Shown: piece after piece, positions 1 through 9,653 of the stretch | Layout: every line of letters begins with the position of its first letter | Position numbering within the stretch: the first letter of the stretch is position 1 | Assembly (NCBI GenBank): GCA_019925105.1 | Contig: JAHGAU010000006.1 | Location: 1,426,001 to 1,490,000 of the forward strand | Length of the DNA stretch: 64,000 bases | Direction: 5' to 3' | DNA from: Niebla homalea | Taxonomy: Eukaryota; Ascomycota; Lecanoromycetes; Lecanorales; Ramalinaceae | Translations under genes and position numbers: made by a program | The notes under the pieces: model-generated | What the model was told of the DNA's origin: nothing | Databases searched by the model: none | What the model saw: the letters and a program-made list of their open reading frames with translations, nothing else

Positions 1-431
1 ATTCCGGTATGGGCATGCTGGTCGGAGCTTGAACAGCGAGCGAGTGGGTAGAGACGACATGATCGAGTCTAATGCACGTCACGTACTGAGGGCACCTGAA
101 GGGATGAGCTGATGAGGATATTTTTCAATGTTCAGGACAGATGAGGCTAGCGTCAGATCCTCCGCAAGCATTTACGAAGCCTCACATCCGACCGGTCGCT
201 TTTTCTGTCCGAATGTCAAACAGCAATACCTTGAAAGATCTTCAAATAAGGATGTTTGAAACGGGCTAATTCGAAGCAATTTTATCAAGCTAAATTACAT
301 GGTGATCCTCTGGATGATGACGTGAAGTGCTCCAAATCACAATGAGAATCCTCCAGATGCGCCTCGCTATGTATCGCGATTGCCATTATCCTGATTCTCC
401 GCGCTCTGACGCTCATGGTACGACTACTTTT
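1..431. other. Intergenic / 3' flank at window edge
   Basis: No convincing coding sequence or RNA gene is visible. It lies downstream of the minus-strand coiled-coil gene that ends at 432, so it probably holds that gene's 3' UTR and terminator. Confidence 0.5.
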
Positions 432-3107
432 TCACCTTAATCCCCGGCTAGTCTGACTCGCTCGACTAGGACTTGTTCGACTCCTTTCATCTTCCTCTAG
501 CACATCACTCAGCCTTGTAGGGTGATGATGTCTCGGCATTGCTTCCCACCCACTGCCGTATCCACTCCCTTCGTAATCCACTGGCTGGCCACCACCTCCT
601 CCAGCCGAGCGAGTTGGCCCTGTACCATACTCCACACCCGACATGCCCGATCCATAGCTGCGACCGTACATGCGCTCTCGTTCGAGCTGCTCCGTCACGT
701 TGAATTCGTCGCTGTCTTCCGAACCAAGAGGCCTTCGGAGAACAATGGGATGGCCAGCTGCATCGCGTCGCACCTCGCCGTTAGAATCCATATCGTACTC
801 CTCTTGGCTTAACGAAGGTGAGACTGATGGGACGTAGGAGCCTCCGTCCCCTTCAAGGCCTACACCACCAGCCTGTTCGTCGGGATGTAGCGACGATCCT
901 TCATGTTGATAAAAAGCCGAAGACTGGCTGATTCGTGGTATCGCACCATCTTGGCCGTAACGGAGGTACGTATTAGGCCCTGTCGTCGTCGTCGTCGTTG
1001 TCGTCGTTCTCATGCCTTCAGAAGGATCAGGCACCCCAGCTGCTCGTGCTGCCTGTACCTCTGCGGACGAGGTATTCGAAGTCTGGTAAGCCGCTTGGCT
1101 CGACAGATGAGGCAGCGCAGGTTGCTCGTAATTTCCACGACCGGCTTCGGTGAAAGGATCAGTATCAGTGTCGGACCTGGCTGGATCGTACGTTGTGTAG
1201 ATCGGGTCATTGGAGATATCCTCCACCGGGACCGACATGGAGGGGACTTGACCTTCACGCGTCGTTGATCGGACCTGGGGATGCCTCGGATTCGAGCTCA
1301 TCGGCACGACCTGGACACCACCGACAACGGTGGTCTGCCCAGATTTCAATGACATAGTGCGTTCACGCTCTTCCTGTTCCCTGCGACCAAGCTCTTCCCA
1401 TGCGCGACGAGCTTCATCCTTGGAGATGGCAAGCTCCCTTCTCATTTCCTTGACCTGGCTGTCTGCAGTGTTCTTGGCAGTATATGCATCCTTCATTTCT
1501 TTTTCGTATCTCGCATCTCTGGTGACTGTCTGAGTGCGAGCTTCTCGCTCGGTCCGGAGCTGCTCCTCAAGCCTCGCCTGTGTCTCCCGAGCGCGCTCCT
1601 GGTCAGCTCGTGTTTCAAGGAACCAACGTTGGAACTTCCTCTCAGAAGATGCACGGAGCCGTTGCAGCTCCACCACGGCATGGAAAAGATTGGCTCCAGC
1701 AGCTGCAAGATCCTGCACTTGACGCGCCATTTGCTGATTCAGTGGATCACGCGCAACGTCTTCCTTGTTCTGTTCAAGGCGACGTATCCAAAAGGAGGTC
1801 AGTCCTTCCCAGTGAGCAGAAAGCTGTTCCCATCTTTCGAAGGCATGAGGGAAGGAAGAGGTGTTGCTTCTAGGGGTCTGCTCTCGCGCAGGCTGAGTTT
1901 GGACAGCCGTCGCTGTGCCGGGTTGATTAGCACGCGTTTGTGAGGGTCCCGTGGTCCTTGATGGCTGTCTGGTCTGAGCGGCCTGATTTTCTAAGCTACC
2001 AAGCGGAGGCCCAGAAGTAGCTCGCTGTGAACTGCGGAGAGAATCCACGGGCTTCGGCTGTCCAGTGGACAGGGTTGCACGCCTTGGCTGCGTTCTCGAC
2101 GGTACTGCCGTCACGTTGGGATCCTGCGGTTCAGCAGAGAGCTTCTCACCGGGATCGGCAGATGTCCGCACAGCAGATGGTTTAGTCCCTCTGTTGCTTC
2201 CACTACTTCCGCGATCGCCCGCTCTCGGCTCAGTGGCAGTGGGTTGGTCCGCAATCGGTTGCCTTGTACTGAGCCTTCTCTGGCTCCACCTGTCACTGCC
2301 AACGCCAGCAGCAGCAGCCGCCTTATTATCTGATTCCGCGTGTTGTTGCTCCAAAGCTCTCAGCTGAGCTTCGTTTTGCTCGCGCTGCTGTCGGTCCTTT
2401 TCTTCCCGTCGCCTTGCTTCCCGAGCTCTTCGTCGCGCCATGATCTCTGTCGGCGGAGTAGCTCGCCCGGTGTCCCCACCTGGCGCTTGTGGTACGGGGA
2501 CGGGAGCAAGACCGACACCATTTTGGCTGCGCCCGTTCGCGCCGCTCATGAGGTCTGCCATTGAGGCGTTCTCTTCGGCAATGTTGGGTGCAAACTGTCT
2601 TGGTTTCCACTGCCGCGGCTGGCTCTGCGATGGCGAAGGCTCCGGGCTACCTAGCCTCCCTTCCGGATCACCGCGAATTGCTTCAAGAGCATAGAGTATG
2701 GCCTCGGCGGTATGTTTGGAGATATGAGTAGATCTCCTGGGCCAATAGGAGGAGCCACGGAGAATCTGCGGGGACAGCGAGCTTGGGAGGCTATCACTGG
2801 GACTGGGCGCGACGGGGCGGAGCGGCCGGGCGCTTCTGTTCTCAGGGTTTCGAACGACAGGAGGACGATTGCTGGTGATGCGTCGCGGCTGAAGATTTGG
2901 TGTGCGTCTGAGTGTTCTGCTGCTCCCAGTGGAGCTTGAGGGTCGGGATTGACTTTGTGGCGGTGATAATAACGGCCGACGCTGCTGGCGTTGCAGACGA
3001 CTTGGAGTTGCGGTGTCGTTGGCGTCGTAAGGTTCGTCAAACGGTCGTGGATTTATGTTAGACACGGCAGGCTGCGCAAACGAAAGAGAGGGCGAGAATT
3101 GAGACAA
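432..3107 (-). CDS. Large disordered coiled-coil protein, conserved fungal type, function unknown
   Basis: An uninterrupted frame of 891 codons on the minus strand. The N-terminal 180 residues are Ser/Pro/Arg-rich with one ordered-looking patch (HTAEAILYALEAIR, about 131-144). Residues about 180-420 are low complexity. Residues about 420-590 form the best-conserved-looking part: a Trp-rich start (FERWEQLSAHWEGLTSFW) running into a long Glu/Arg-rich coiled coil. The C-terminal 300 residues are disordered, with a poly-Thr run and Gly-rich repeats. I do not recognise a named family; the layout suggests a scaffold or cytoskeleton-linked protein, which is inference. Oddity: there is no in-frame ATG before codon 181 (about 2567), and a stop lies at 3120-3122. 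The conserved N-terminus therefore probably joins a 5' exon through an acceptor near 3115 that I could not place. Confidence 0.75.
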   Translation of the reverse strand: MSQFSPSLSFAQPAVSNINPRPFDEPYDANDTATPSRLQRQQRRPLLSPPQSQSRPSSSTGSSRTLRRTPNLQPRRITSNRPPVVRNPENRSARPLRPVAPSPSDSLPSSLSPQILRGSSYWPRRSTHISKHTAEAILYALEAIRGDPEGRLGSPEPSPSQSQPRQWKPRQFAPNIAEENASMADLMSGANGRSQNGVGLAPVPVPQAPGGDTGRATPPTEIMARRRAREARRREEKDRQQREQNEAQLRALEQQHAESDNKAAAAAGVGSDRWSQRRLSTRQPIADQPTATEPRAGDRGSSGSNRGTKPSAVRTSADPGEKLSAEPQDPNVTAVPSRTQPRRATLSTGQPKPVDSLRSSQRATSGPPLGSLENQAAQTRQPSRTTGPSQTRANQPGTATAVQTQPAREQTPRSNTSSFPHAFERWEQLSAHWEGLTSFWIRRLEQNKEDVARDPLNQQMARQVQDLAAAGANLFHAVVELQRLRASSERKFQRWFLETRADQERARETQARLEEQLRTEREARTQTVTRDARYEKEMKDAYTAKNTADSQVKEMRRELAISKDEARRAWEELGRREQEERERTMSLKSGQTTVVGGVQVVPMSSNPRHPQVRSTTREGQVPSMSVPVEDISNDPIYTTYDPARSDTDTDPFTEAGRGNYEQPALPHLSSQAAYQTSNTSSAEVQAARAAGVPDPSEGMRTTTTTTTTTGPNTYLRYGQDGAIPRISQSSAFYQHEGSSLHPDEQAGGVGLEGDGGSYVPSVSPSLSQEEYDMDSNGEVRRDAAGHPIVLRRPLGSEDSDEFNVTEQLERERMYGRSYGSGMSGVEYGTGPTRSAGGGGGQPVDYEGSGYGSGWEAMPRHHHPTRLSDVLEEDERSRTSPSRASQTSRGLR

Positions 3108-3122
3108 TGTGAGGACTGTTCA

Positions 3123-4299
3123 AGCTTGGGGGGTATGGAAGGAACAAGCTCTCTATCTCGTACGGAAGTACGGAATATGGCGACCACAGTCTAAGCCCTG
3201 AAGCTTGTGTCGCGTGAAGACTGCGCAGTAGTAGGTCAGCACATGGCGGTTGTCGGGTTATGGGCGTTATGGGGATGCAAAGATGTGGTTCCGAAAAGGT
3301 GGCTGGGACCGAATTGGGAGGCTGGGCAAGACGGACTCACCGAATTTTGCAGAGGGAGTGAGGAAGTGTAACTCGCTGATTGATATTAGCCCCTCGAAGC
3401 TGCGCTGTCCCGAGTGAATGGATTTCTTGATTTTGATATGGCCCGATAAGGTAATTGAGGTTGTTTTTGGAGAAGCTTCTTCTTTTCTAGTGCTGTCTCG
3501 GGACGTCTGCAACCACCCACCAGCCCCCCCTCCTCGAGATGCTGTATTCAACCACAAAGGTGACTCGAGTTCTTCTGAACAGTCGCAGGTGAGTCTTGAA
3601 ATCACAGGTAAGTTGTCTGATGGCTTTTCAGAGTCCAATGGCTCCAGCTATGAGCTAGGTGTCGGCTCAAAAGTGGCATCTGTGCCTTCAAGGTATCATA
3701 TCATACTCGTGGTGCAGCTCGTGCTGTTGCGCCGGGCCCAATTTGGGTACTCACCCTGCGAAATGCGATCAATTGCAAAGCAGGCATACCATCGCCACAG
3801 ACAAATTGTTGTAAAGACGACGACATCGTGGACAAAGTTACATCGGCCAATGTTAGAGTGCGTTGTGCCTTTCGGGCTCCGCCAGCTTGACAGCGCATCA
3901 AGAGACGTTCTTGGCATTGCATTAATTAGACGCTAAGATTAGATCTGATCTCCTCCCATAGTCCCCAGGGGCCAGGTTTGCAACTATTCCTTTCAACCAG
4001 CAAAGAAGTTACATTTAGGTGAGAGATTATGATGTCAATTCTTTCACGTACTTCTCGATGGACTTCTGCATTGTGATATGTCATCATGAGGTAGCCTTCT
4101 CACACCGCTACTCCTGCCCTGATGCTGATTCTGATTCATGACGCCTGTTTGCTTTTGCGATGCTATGCCTTCATCTTGTACTCTGGACCACTTTTCACCG
4201 GAGGGCGAACCATCCGATATGTTTTCTGCCTGTTGAACAATTTCAGTTCCATCTCCTTGCATGTTCTCCCGCATCCTGACTGGAGCTTGATTCTAAGAC
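3123..4299. other. Intergenic region between divergent genes
   Basis: About 1.2 kb with open frames on both strands but no family signal or credible splice pattern. It should contain the promoters of the minus-strand coiled-coil gene and the plus-strand gene at 4300, plus the missing first exon of the former. Nothing else is supported. Confidence 0.45.
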
Positions 4300-5478
4300 A
4301 TGGGGAATGCATTGTTGGATAGGGATGTTTCCATCACGATCACAAATAGTCCAAAACCTTCCACTCCTCTTCATTCAATCTTGCTCGAAAAATTGTCTCC
4401 CTCTGGTGCCTATCTGAAAATCAAAATGCTACTGGATAGGGTTGTCGACAAAGAACTTCCCCCATTGCCATTGTTAGAACCCATCATGTACGAACAAATG
4501 ACATACATGACTCCTTCGGTACCCTTTACTATTGAGGAAGTCAGGATTCACAGCGTTCCTTGGACTGGTCCTATAGACGAGCCCATCCACGCCGAAGTGG
4601 ATCAGCCAGACTCTGAAATTCCGCATTCCAGGCCCTCACTGGTCAATCGAGAGCCGGACCAATTTGACATAGGTTGTGAGGTCAGCTTCCAATACAAGCA
4701 ACCAACCACGACCCACGTGGAGCAAACCCCACTGAGCATTACGCCATCAGCCGTTAAACAACCAGCCGTGGGCAAACGAAGGCCTTCTCAGCTTGCGTCA
4801 CCCCAGACCCCCTTACGGCAGATGTCATCTCTAAGCGACCCTGAGTGGCAAGATGCCGAACATGGTACTCAGGCAAAGACACGCTGGGAACCCTTGTCCA
4901 TCTCATACAGAACTGTGTCTGGCGATGGTACATTATATCGCGACGCCATTACAAGTCCGTCTTCGTCGTCAAGAAGAACGGCGTCGCCAACTTCTCCAAC
5001 ATTCTCGATATTCTCAACATCCCCGAAGTCCCCTAAAACCATCATCTCGAGCGTACGCTCCGTTCTGTCCAAGGTGTCCAGTGCACCTTCAAGGTTTCGA
5101 TCGCCGTCGATGAACAGTGAAAGGGGGGCTCGCGCGGGCCCAAGTCAGAGACAAATCTCTGCGCCTGCAGCAATAGCTCCCACTCCTGATCCGGCAAGTC
5201 GCAGCAGATTCAAGTCCTGGCCAGGTGGCCATGCACCTGTGCGCCCAGTTCCATGTCCTCCAAAGTCTGGAGGTACTCCGATGGAGCTCTCTGGGAATGA
5301 GGCATATCTAGCGAATACGCTATCGGGCGTCGAACCCTTGGCGAGTTCTGAGGCGCAGCCTTTGGAAACGACGTTAAGATCGCATTGGTCAGATGATAGC
5401 AGTGATGAAGAGCTTCAGAAAGCCAGTCATTCAACCCCAAAACGCCCAGCCAAGACCAAGAAATCTCGTACAGGCTAA
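4300..5478 (+). CDS. Hypothetical Ser/Pro-rich protein (392 aa)
   Basis: A single open frame from an ATG at 4300 to a TAA at 5476-5478. The first 90 residues are the least biased part and look partly ordered (MLLDRVVDKELPPLPLLEP at about 43-61). From about residue 140 it is dominated by Ser, Thr and Pro, with many SP/TP sites (for example SPTSPTFS, STSPKSPKT). It ends in an acidic patch (SDDSSDEE) followed by a Lys/Arg-rich tail that could be a nuclear localisation signal. No domain is recognised and no catalytic motif is visible. The many SP/TP sites suggest phosphorylation by proline-directed kinases, which is inference. An upstream exon cannot be excluded, but the ATG is usable and the frame closes cleanly. 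Confidence 0.6.
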   Translation: MGNALLDRDVSITITNSPKPSTPLHSILLEKLSPSGAYLKIKMLLDRVVDKELPPLPLLEPIMYEQMTYMTPSVPFTIEEVRIHSVPWTGPIDEPIHAEVDQPDSEIPHSRPSLVNREPDQFDIGCEVSFQYKQPTTTHVEQTPLSITPSAVKQPAVGKRRPSQLASPQTPLRQMSSLSDPEWQDAEHGTQAKTRWEPLSISYRTVSGDGTLYRDAITSPSSSSRRTASPTSPTFSIFSTSPKSPKTIISSVRSVLSKVSSAPSRFRSPSMNSERGARAGPSQRQISAPAAIAPTPDPASRSRFKSWPGGHAPVRPVPCPPKSGGTPMELSGNEAYLANTLSGVEPLASSEAQPLETTLRSHWSDDSSDEELQKASHSTPKRPAKTKKSRTG

Positions 5479-5675
5479 CAGGGTATGAACAGCATCAGCC
5501 AGATCATGAGACGTTATGGAAACTGAAGAAGATGGTCGCAAGAGCGTCTAGCGTGCGGCCTTCTGGTGATGCAATCCGTGTGGTATGGATGACCGTTCAA
5601 TCGGGCGCCGCGGATCAGCGTGAGCCTTTTCGATATAACAAAGCATCTGTTGCGTATCAATGGTGGTGAAGGAGT

Positions 5676-6419
5676 TCAACGGTTATCATCTTCCAGTCTG
5701 CCATTTTCCCATTCCGTGCCATGGAAGATGCAACGAAGGCCAGCGGCTTCCCTTTCCACATTCACTATGGCAGACCATCTGTTGACGAGTGGGTGAAGAT
5801 CGACGACTTGCTCGAAGGTGACCGCGCCTTCGTGATCTTTGACTGATGCTTCGTCACCTGCGACTTCGTATTTCCATGTGCCATCATCATTCCACCATGT
5901 CTTTGCAAATACACTATCTAAGCATAGTTCCTTTCTTGCCCCTTCTAACAGCTTCAATACCCGCTGCTTTTCTGTTCGGGTCCCTCCAGTGCCGTCCTTG
6001 GAAGTTGCAGCTAGGCCTTCCAATATGCCGAGAAGACTTCCAATCCGAAGCCCAAAAGTGGCTCCTAGCGAGTACCCCTCATCGAAGCCTGATTGTAGAC
6101 TATTTTCTTTCGAGACAGAAACGCCCTCACGATAGCCAGCTGTCGAGTGTATAGACCTTAGCCTGGGAATGTCCGATGGCTCCGTTGCATGTGGGGCAAG
6201 TGAAGAGGAATGGGGGGGCGAGTCGGAGAAGACGTCGGAAATGGCGTTGGAATTAGGAGTGGGTGGAGTAGATGGTGGCGTATCTTGCGACGCCATTGAT
6301 GAGTCGGGTCTTGGTATCTGAGAGGAGCTCGAGTCGGGCGAATTCTTGGAGGTCAGCCGAGGCCAAAGCGGTGATAAAGATATTCCGTCACCGGAAAATG
6401 CCCTAGAGGAGCGCCTCAT
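5676..6419 (-). CDS. YAE1: Yae1-type protein, adaptor for Fe-S insertion into Rli1/ABCE1
   Basis: One exon, 247 aa, ATG at 6419 and TGA at 5676. The signature is at residues about 95-135: Gly recurs every fourth residue (GYREG... GFDEGYSLGATFGLRIGSLLG), the deca-GX3 pattern that defines the Yae1 N-terminal family. In yeast, Yae1 with Lto1 bridges the cytosolic Fe-S targeting complex to the ABC protein Rli1, which recycles ribosomes. The 90 residues before the motif are Ser/Pro-rich, and a second Met at residue 43 is an alternative start. The C-terminal part (about 160-247) is typical family sequence rich in Trp and Glu. It is divergent from the AFG3-type gene, with 188 bp between their ATGs, so they may share a promoter. 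Confidence 0.85.
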   Translation of the reverse strand: MRRSSRAFSGDGISLSPLWPRLTSKNSPDSSSSQIPRPDSSMASQDTPPSTPPTPNSNAISDVFSDSPPHSSSLAPHATEPSDIPRLRSIHSTAGYREGVSVSKENSLQSGFDEGYSLGATFGLRIGSLLGILEGLAATSKDGTGGTRTEKQRVLKLLEGARKELCLDSVFAKTWWNDDGTWKYEVAGDEASVKDHEGAVTFEQVVDLHPLVNRWSAIVNVEREAAGLRCIFHGTEWENGRLEDDNR

Positions 6420-6607
6420 TTACGGATACGCCTTCAGACGTCAGTGTTCTGAATAAGAATCTATGCTGGACATGGACATTGTCAACCTCCCTTCCAGCGA
6501 TATTATACCCGAGGACCTGATGGATTTTCAGATCCGCTGAAGGTTCTTCGGTTGGGGCCTCAATATTGAGAAATATTCACTTGCATTTGCAAGCAGCCCT
6601 TTCTATC

Positions 6608-9443
6608 ATGACGACGCTGTTGCGCTCCTCAAGCAACTTCGCACGATTGTCCTCCTCCCAGATTAACCACACCTTTTGCGAGCCGTGTCAGTATCGCTTC
6701 ATTTCACAACAATTTCGAGCTGCCAAGCGTCATTCACGACTTTTCGCGACCAACCCGAGGTGCTCCAAAGACCAACGCCGCAACAATGCTCCACAGAAGC
6801 CTGCCTCAACGGGAAGGTCAGTCGGGAAGCCTGCGAGAGGGTTTGAAGACCTATATCGCGATGGTAGTCCGATGTCCTCAGTAAATGCTTCCTCCAAGGA
6901 CAAAATCCTGAAAAATTCGAGACATGACCGAGAGGCCTCGACAGGCAAACCTGCCCCCGGCTTCGAGAACCTATACAGCAAGGAGAGTGCGATGTCGGGC
7001 GAGAGTGAGGAAGGCACACTTCCTGCTGGTCGCACGAGACTCAGTAAGGACGAAGAGAAAAGACTCAGAGACCTTCTGGACAACATCAGAAAAGGGTTGC
7101 CTCCTTCAGAGGTCAAGAAAGTTGAGGAGGCATTTGAAGCATTCAAGAAAATAGGAATACCCAAAGAGTTTCGAGAGATAATGGACAAGCTGAAAGGCGG
7201 CGCTTCACTGGATATCGCAACCGCTGCCAGACTTGTCAGACTGACGAGCAAACTCTTGAGGGACGTCGCAGAAAGGAAGCTGAAGGATGAAGCACAGTCT
7301 CAGACCGGATCAAAAAGTGGTAAGCGCAGTTCCTCGAGTAATCAATCGAAGAAGGAAGCTGGTCCGGGCCGTCCCAATTACCAATTCTTCACCAATATCG
7401 ATACAGGCACGTTCTTGGCCGCGATTTTCACAGGCTACATGCTTTACCAGCTATTCATGCCCGGTGAAAGCTCAAAGGAGATCACGTTCCAAGAGTTCAA
7501 GACAACCTTCCTCGACAAGGGTCTCGTCAACAAGCTTACAGTCACCAACGCTCAACGCGTCAGGGTCGATCTTCACCGCGAGGCGACTGGGAGAATGTAT
7601 CCGGAAAGCCCTGCTAGGCATAATAATTTCAGCTACTATTTCAGCATTGGATCGGTGGAAGCATTTGATCAAAACATGAGAGATGCTCAAGATGATTTGG
7701 ATATTCCGAGCTCCGAACGTATTCCAGTGCAATACAAGGCAGAAACCCTATGGTCACAAGCCATCCTCAGCTTTGGGCCCACGGTCCTGTTCGTAGCCGC
7801 GATCTTCTGGCTGACTAGAAGGAGCTCAGGAGGCGGTGGCAGCAGTGGTATTTTCGGCATGGGCAGAAGTAAAGCCAAGAAGTTCAATCATGATTCGGAA
7901 GTCCAAGTCAGATTCAAGGACGTGGCTGGTATGGACGAAGCAAAGCAAGAGATAATGGAGTTCGTCAGCTTTTTGAAAGAGCCTGGTCAGTATCAAAGGC
8001 TGGGTGCCAAAATCCCCCGAGGAGCCTTGCTTTCAGGTCCGCCAGGTACTGGTAAAACAATGTTGGCAAAGGCGACTGCTGGCGAATCTGGCGTGCCTTT
8101 TTTCAGCATCAGCGGTTCGGAATTCGTTGAGATCTTTGTCGGCGTTGGTGCTTCACGTGTTCGAGACTTGTTCCAAACCGCTCGCAAGAGCGCACCATGC
8201 ATTATCTTCATTGACGAAATCGACGCCGTTGGCAAAACAAGGTCGAAGAGCACCGGCTTTGGGGGCAACGACGAGCGAGAAGGCACTCTTAATCAGATCC
8301 TGACCGAGATGGACGGCTTCAACACTTCCGAGCAAGTAGTTGTCCTGGCTGGCACCAATCGAGCCGACGTGCTTGACAAGGCACTCCTCCGTCCAGGCCG
8401 TTTCGATAGACAAATCTCGATTGATCGTCCAACCATGGAAGGCCGCAAGCAGATATTCAACGTCCACATCAAAAACATCATCACCGATGGCGGCTCTGAA
8501 TTCCCTACCGGTCGTCTTGCGGCCCTCACTCCAGGCTTCTCCGGCGCTGATATTGCCAACTGCGTCAACGAGGCCGCTCTGATTGGTAAGTCATGCTATT
8601 CTAAAATCAGACTCACGTCTCCACGCCATTGCTGATCGAGTCTGCATAGCCGCACGTTACCAAGCCCAAACCGTCACGATGACCCACTTCGAACAAGCCA
8701 TTGAGCGCGTCATTGGCGGCCTGGAGAAGAAATCCCTCGTCCTCAACCCGGTGGAAAAACGGACCGTCGCCTACCACGAGGCCGGCCACGCCATCTGCGG
8801 CTGGTTCTTCAAGTACGCCGACCCCCTCCTCAAAGTCAGCATCATCCCACGTGGCCAGGGCGCCTTAGGTTACGCCCAATACTTGCCTCCTGGGGAGACC
8901 TACCTCATGACGGTCAACCAGCTGATGGACCGCATGGCCATGGCACTGGGCGGTCGGGTGTCCGAGGAGATCCACTTCGAAACGGTGACGAGCGGGGCGA
9001 GCGACGATTTCAACAAGGTGACCCGCATGGCGACCGCCATGGTGACCAAGTGGGGCATGTCGAACAAGATGGGCTACGTCTACTTTGACGACTCGAGCCA
9101 GGAGAGCCAGTTCCAGAAACCCTTCTCCGAGCACACCGCCATGGAGATCGATGGCGAAGTGCGGCGCATCGTGGACGAGGCCCTGACGCAGTGCAGAGAC
9201 CTGCTGAGGGAGAAGAAGACGGAGTTGGGGCTCGTGGCGGAGGAGTTGCTGTCCAAGGAGGTCTTGGGCAGGGATGATCTGGTGCGGATCTTGGGGAAGC
9301 GGCCGTTTGAGGACAACGTGGAGTTTCAGAAGTACTTTGACGGGGTGGGCGAGAAGGCCCCGCCGCCACCACCACCTGCTCCTGAATCGATACCGCCTAA
9401 TCCGCCGGGCGGTGGAGCTGTGGCTGCGCGGAGAGTAGATTAG
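6608..9443 (+). CDS. AFG3: Mitochondrial inner-membrane m-AAA protease, Afg3/Yta10 type
   Basis: Exons 6608-8585 and 8650-9443, giving 923 aa. The intron is 64 nt (GTAAGT...CATAG) and restores [13 protein letters not shown]. The N-terminus is basic and Ser-rich, as expected for a mitochondrial presequence. Two membrane spans (about 267-285 and 384-403) flank the intermembrane-space domain. The AAA module has Walker A GPPGTGKT (about 477), Walker B IIFIDEID (about 532) and the second region of homology ending RPGRFDR. The zinc-protease motif is HEAGH (about 702). The stretch from [16 protein letters not shown] through [21 protein letters not shown] is much closer to Afg3 than to Yta12. The enzyme degrades misfolded inner-membrane proteins and matures ribosomal protein MrpL32 in yeast. 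The tail is Pro/Gly-rich. Start: the first ATG in frame is at 6608. Confidence 0.93.
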
Positions 9444-9653
9444 CGGTCCTTGTACAGGCACCTTGAGTTCTGGCTCATCAATCTCGTCTATCCTATTTCA
9501 AGCATCCCCTTGTTCAAAATCTATGTACAGCGCCGTGTCGTGTCTCAGCACGTCCTCTCGATTGATCCAATCGCCCGAGATTGCCCCAATCCTAAAAGCC
9601 ATTCCCATTGGCCTTGACCGCTTTCCAAAAGTCATAACTCCTCGACGGTCCCA

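Noticed and set aside
3267..3936. Overlapping open frames on both strands (123 and 172 codons)
   Set aside because: No family similarity and no consistent splice signals; typical chance frames in G/C-rich 5' flanks.
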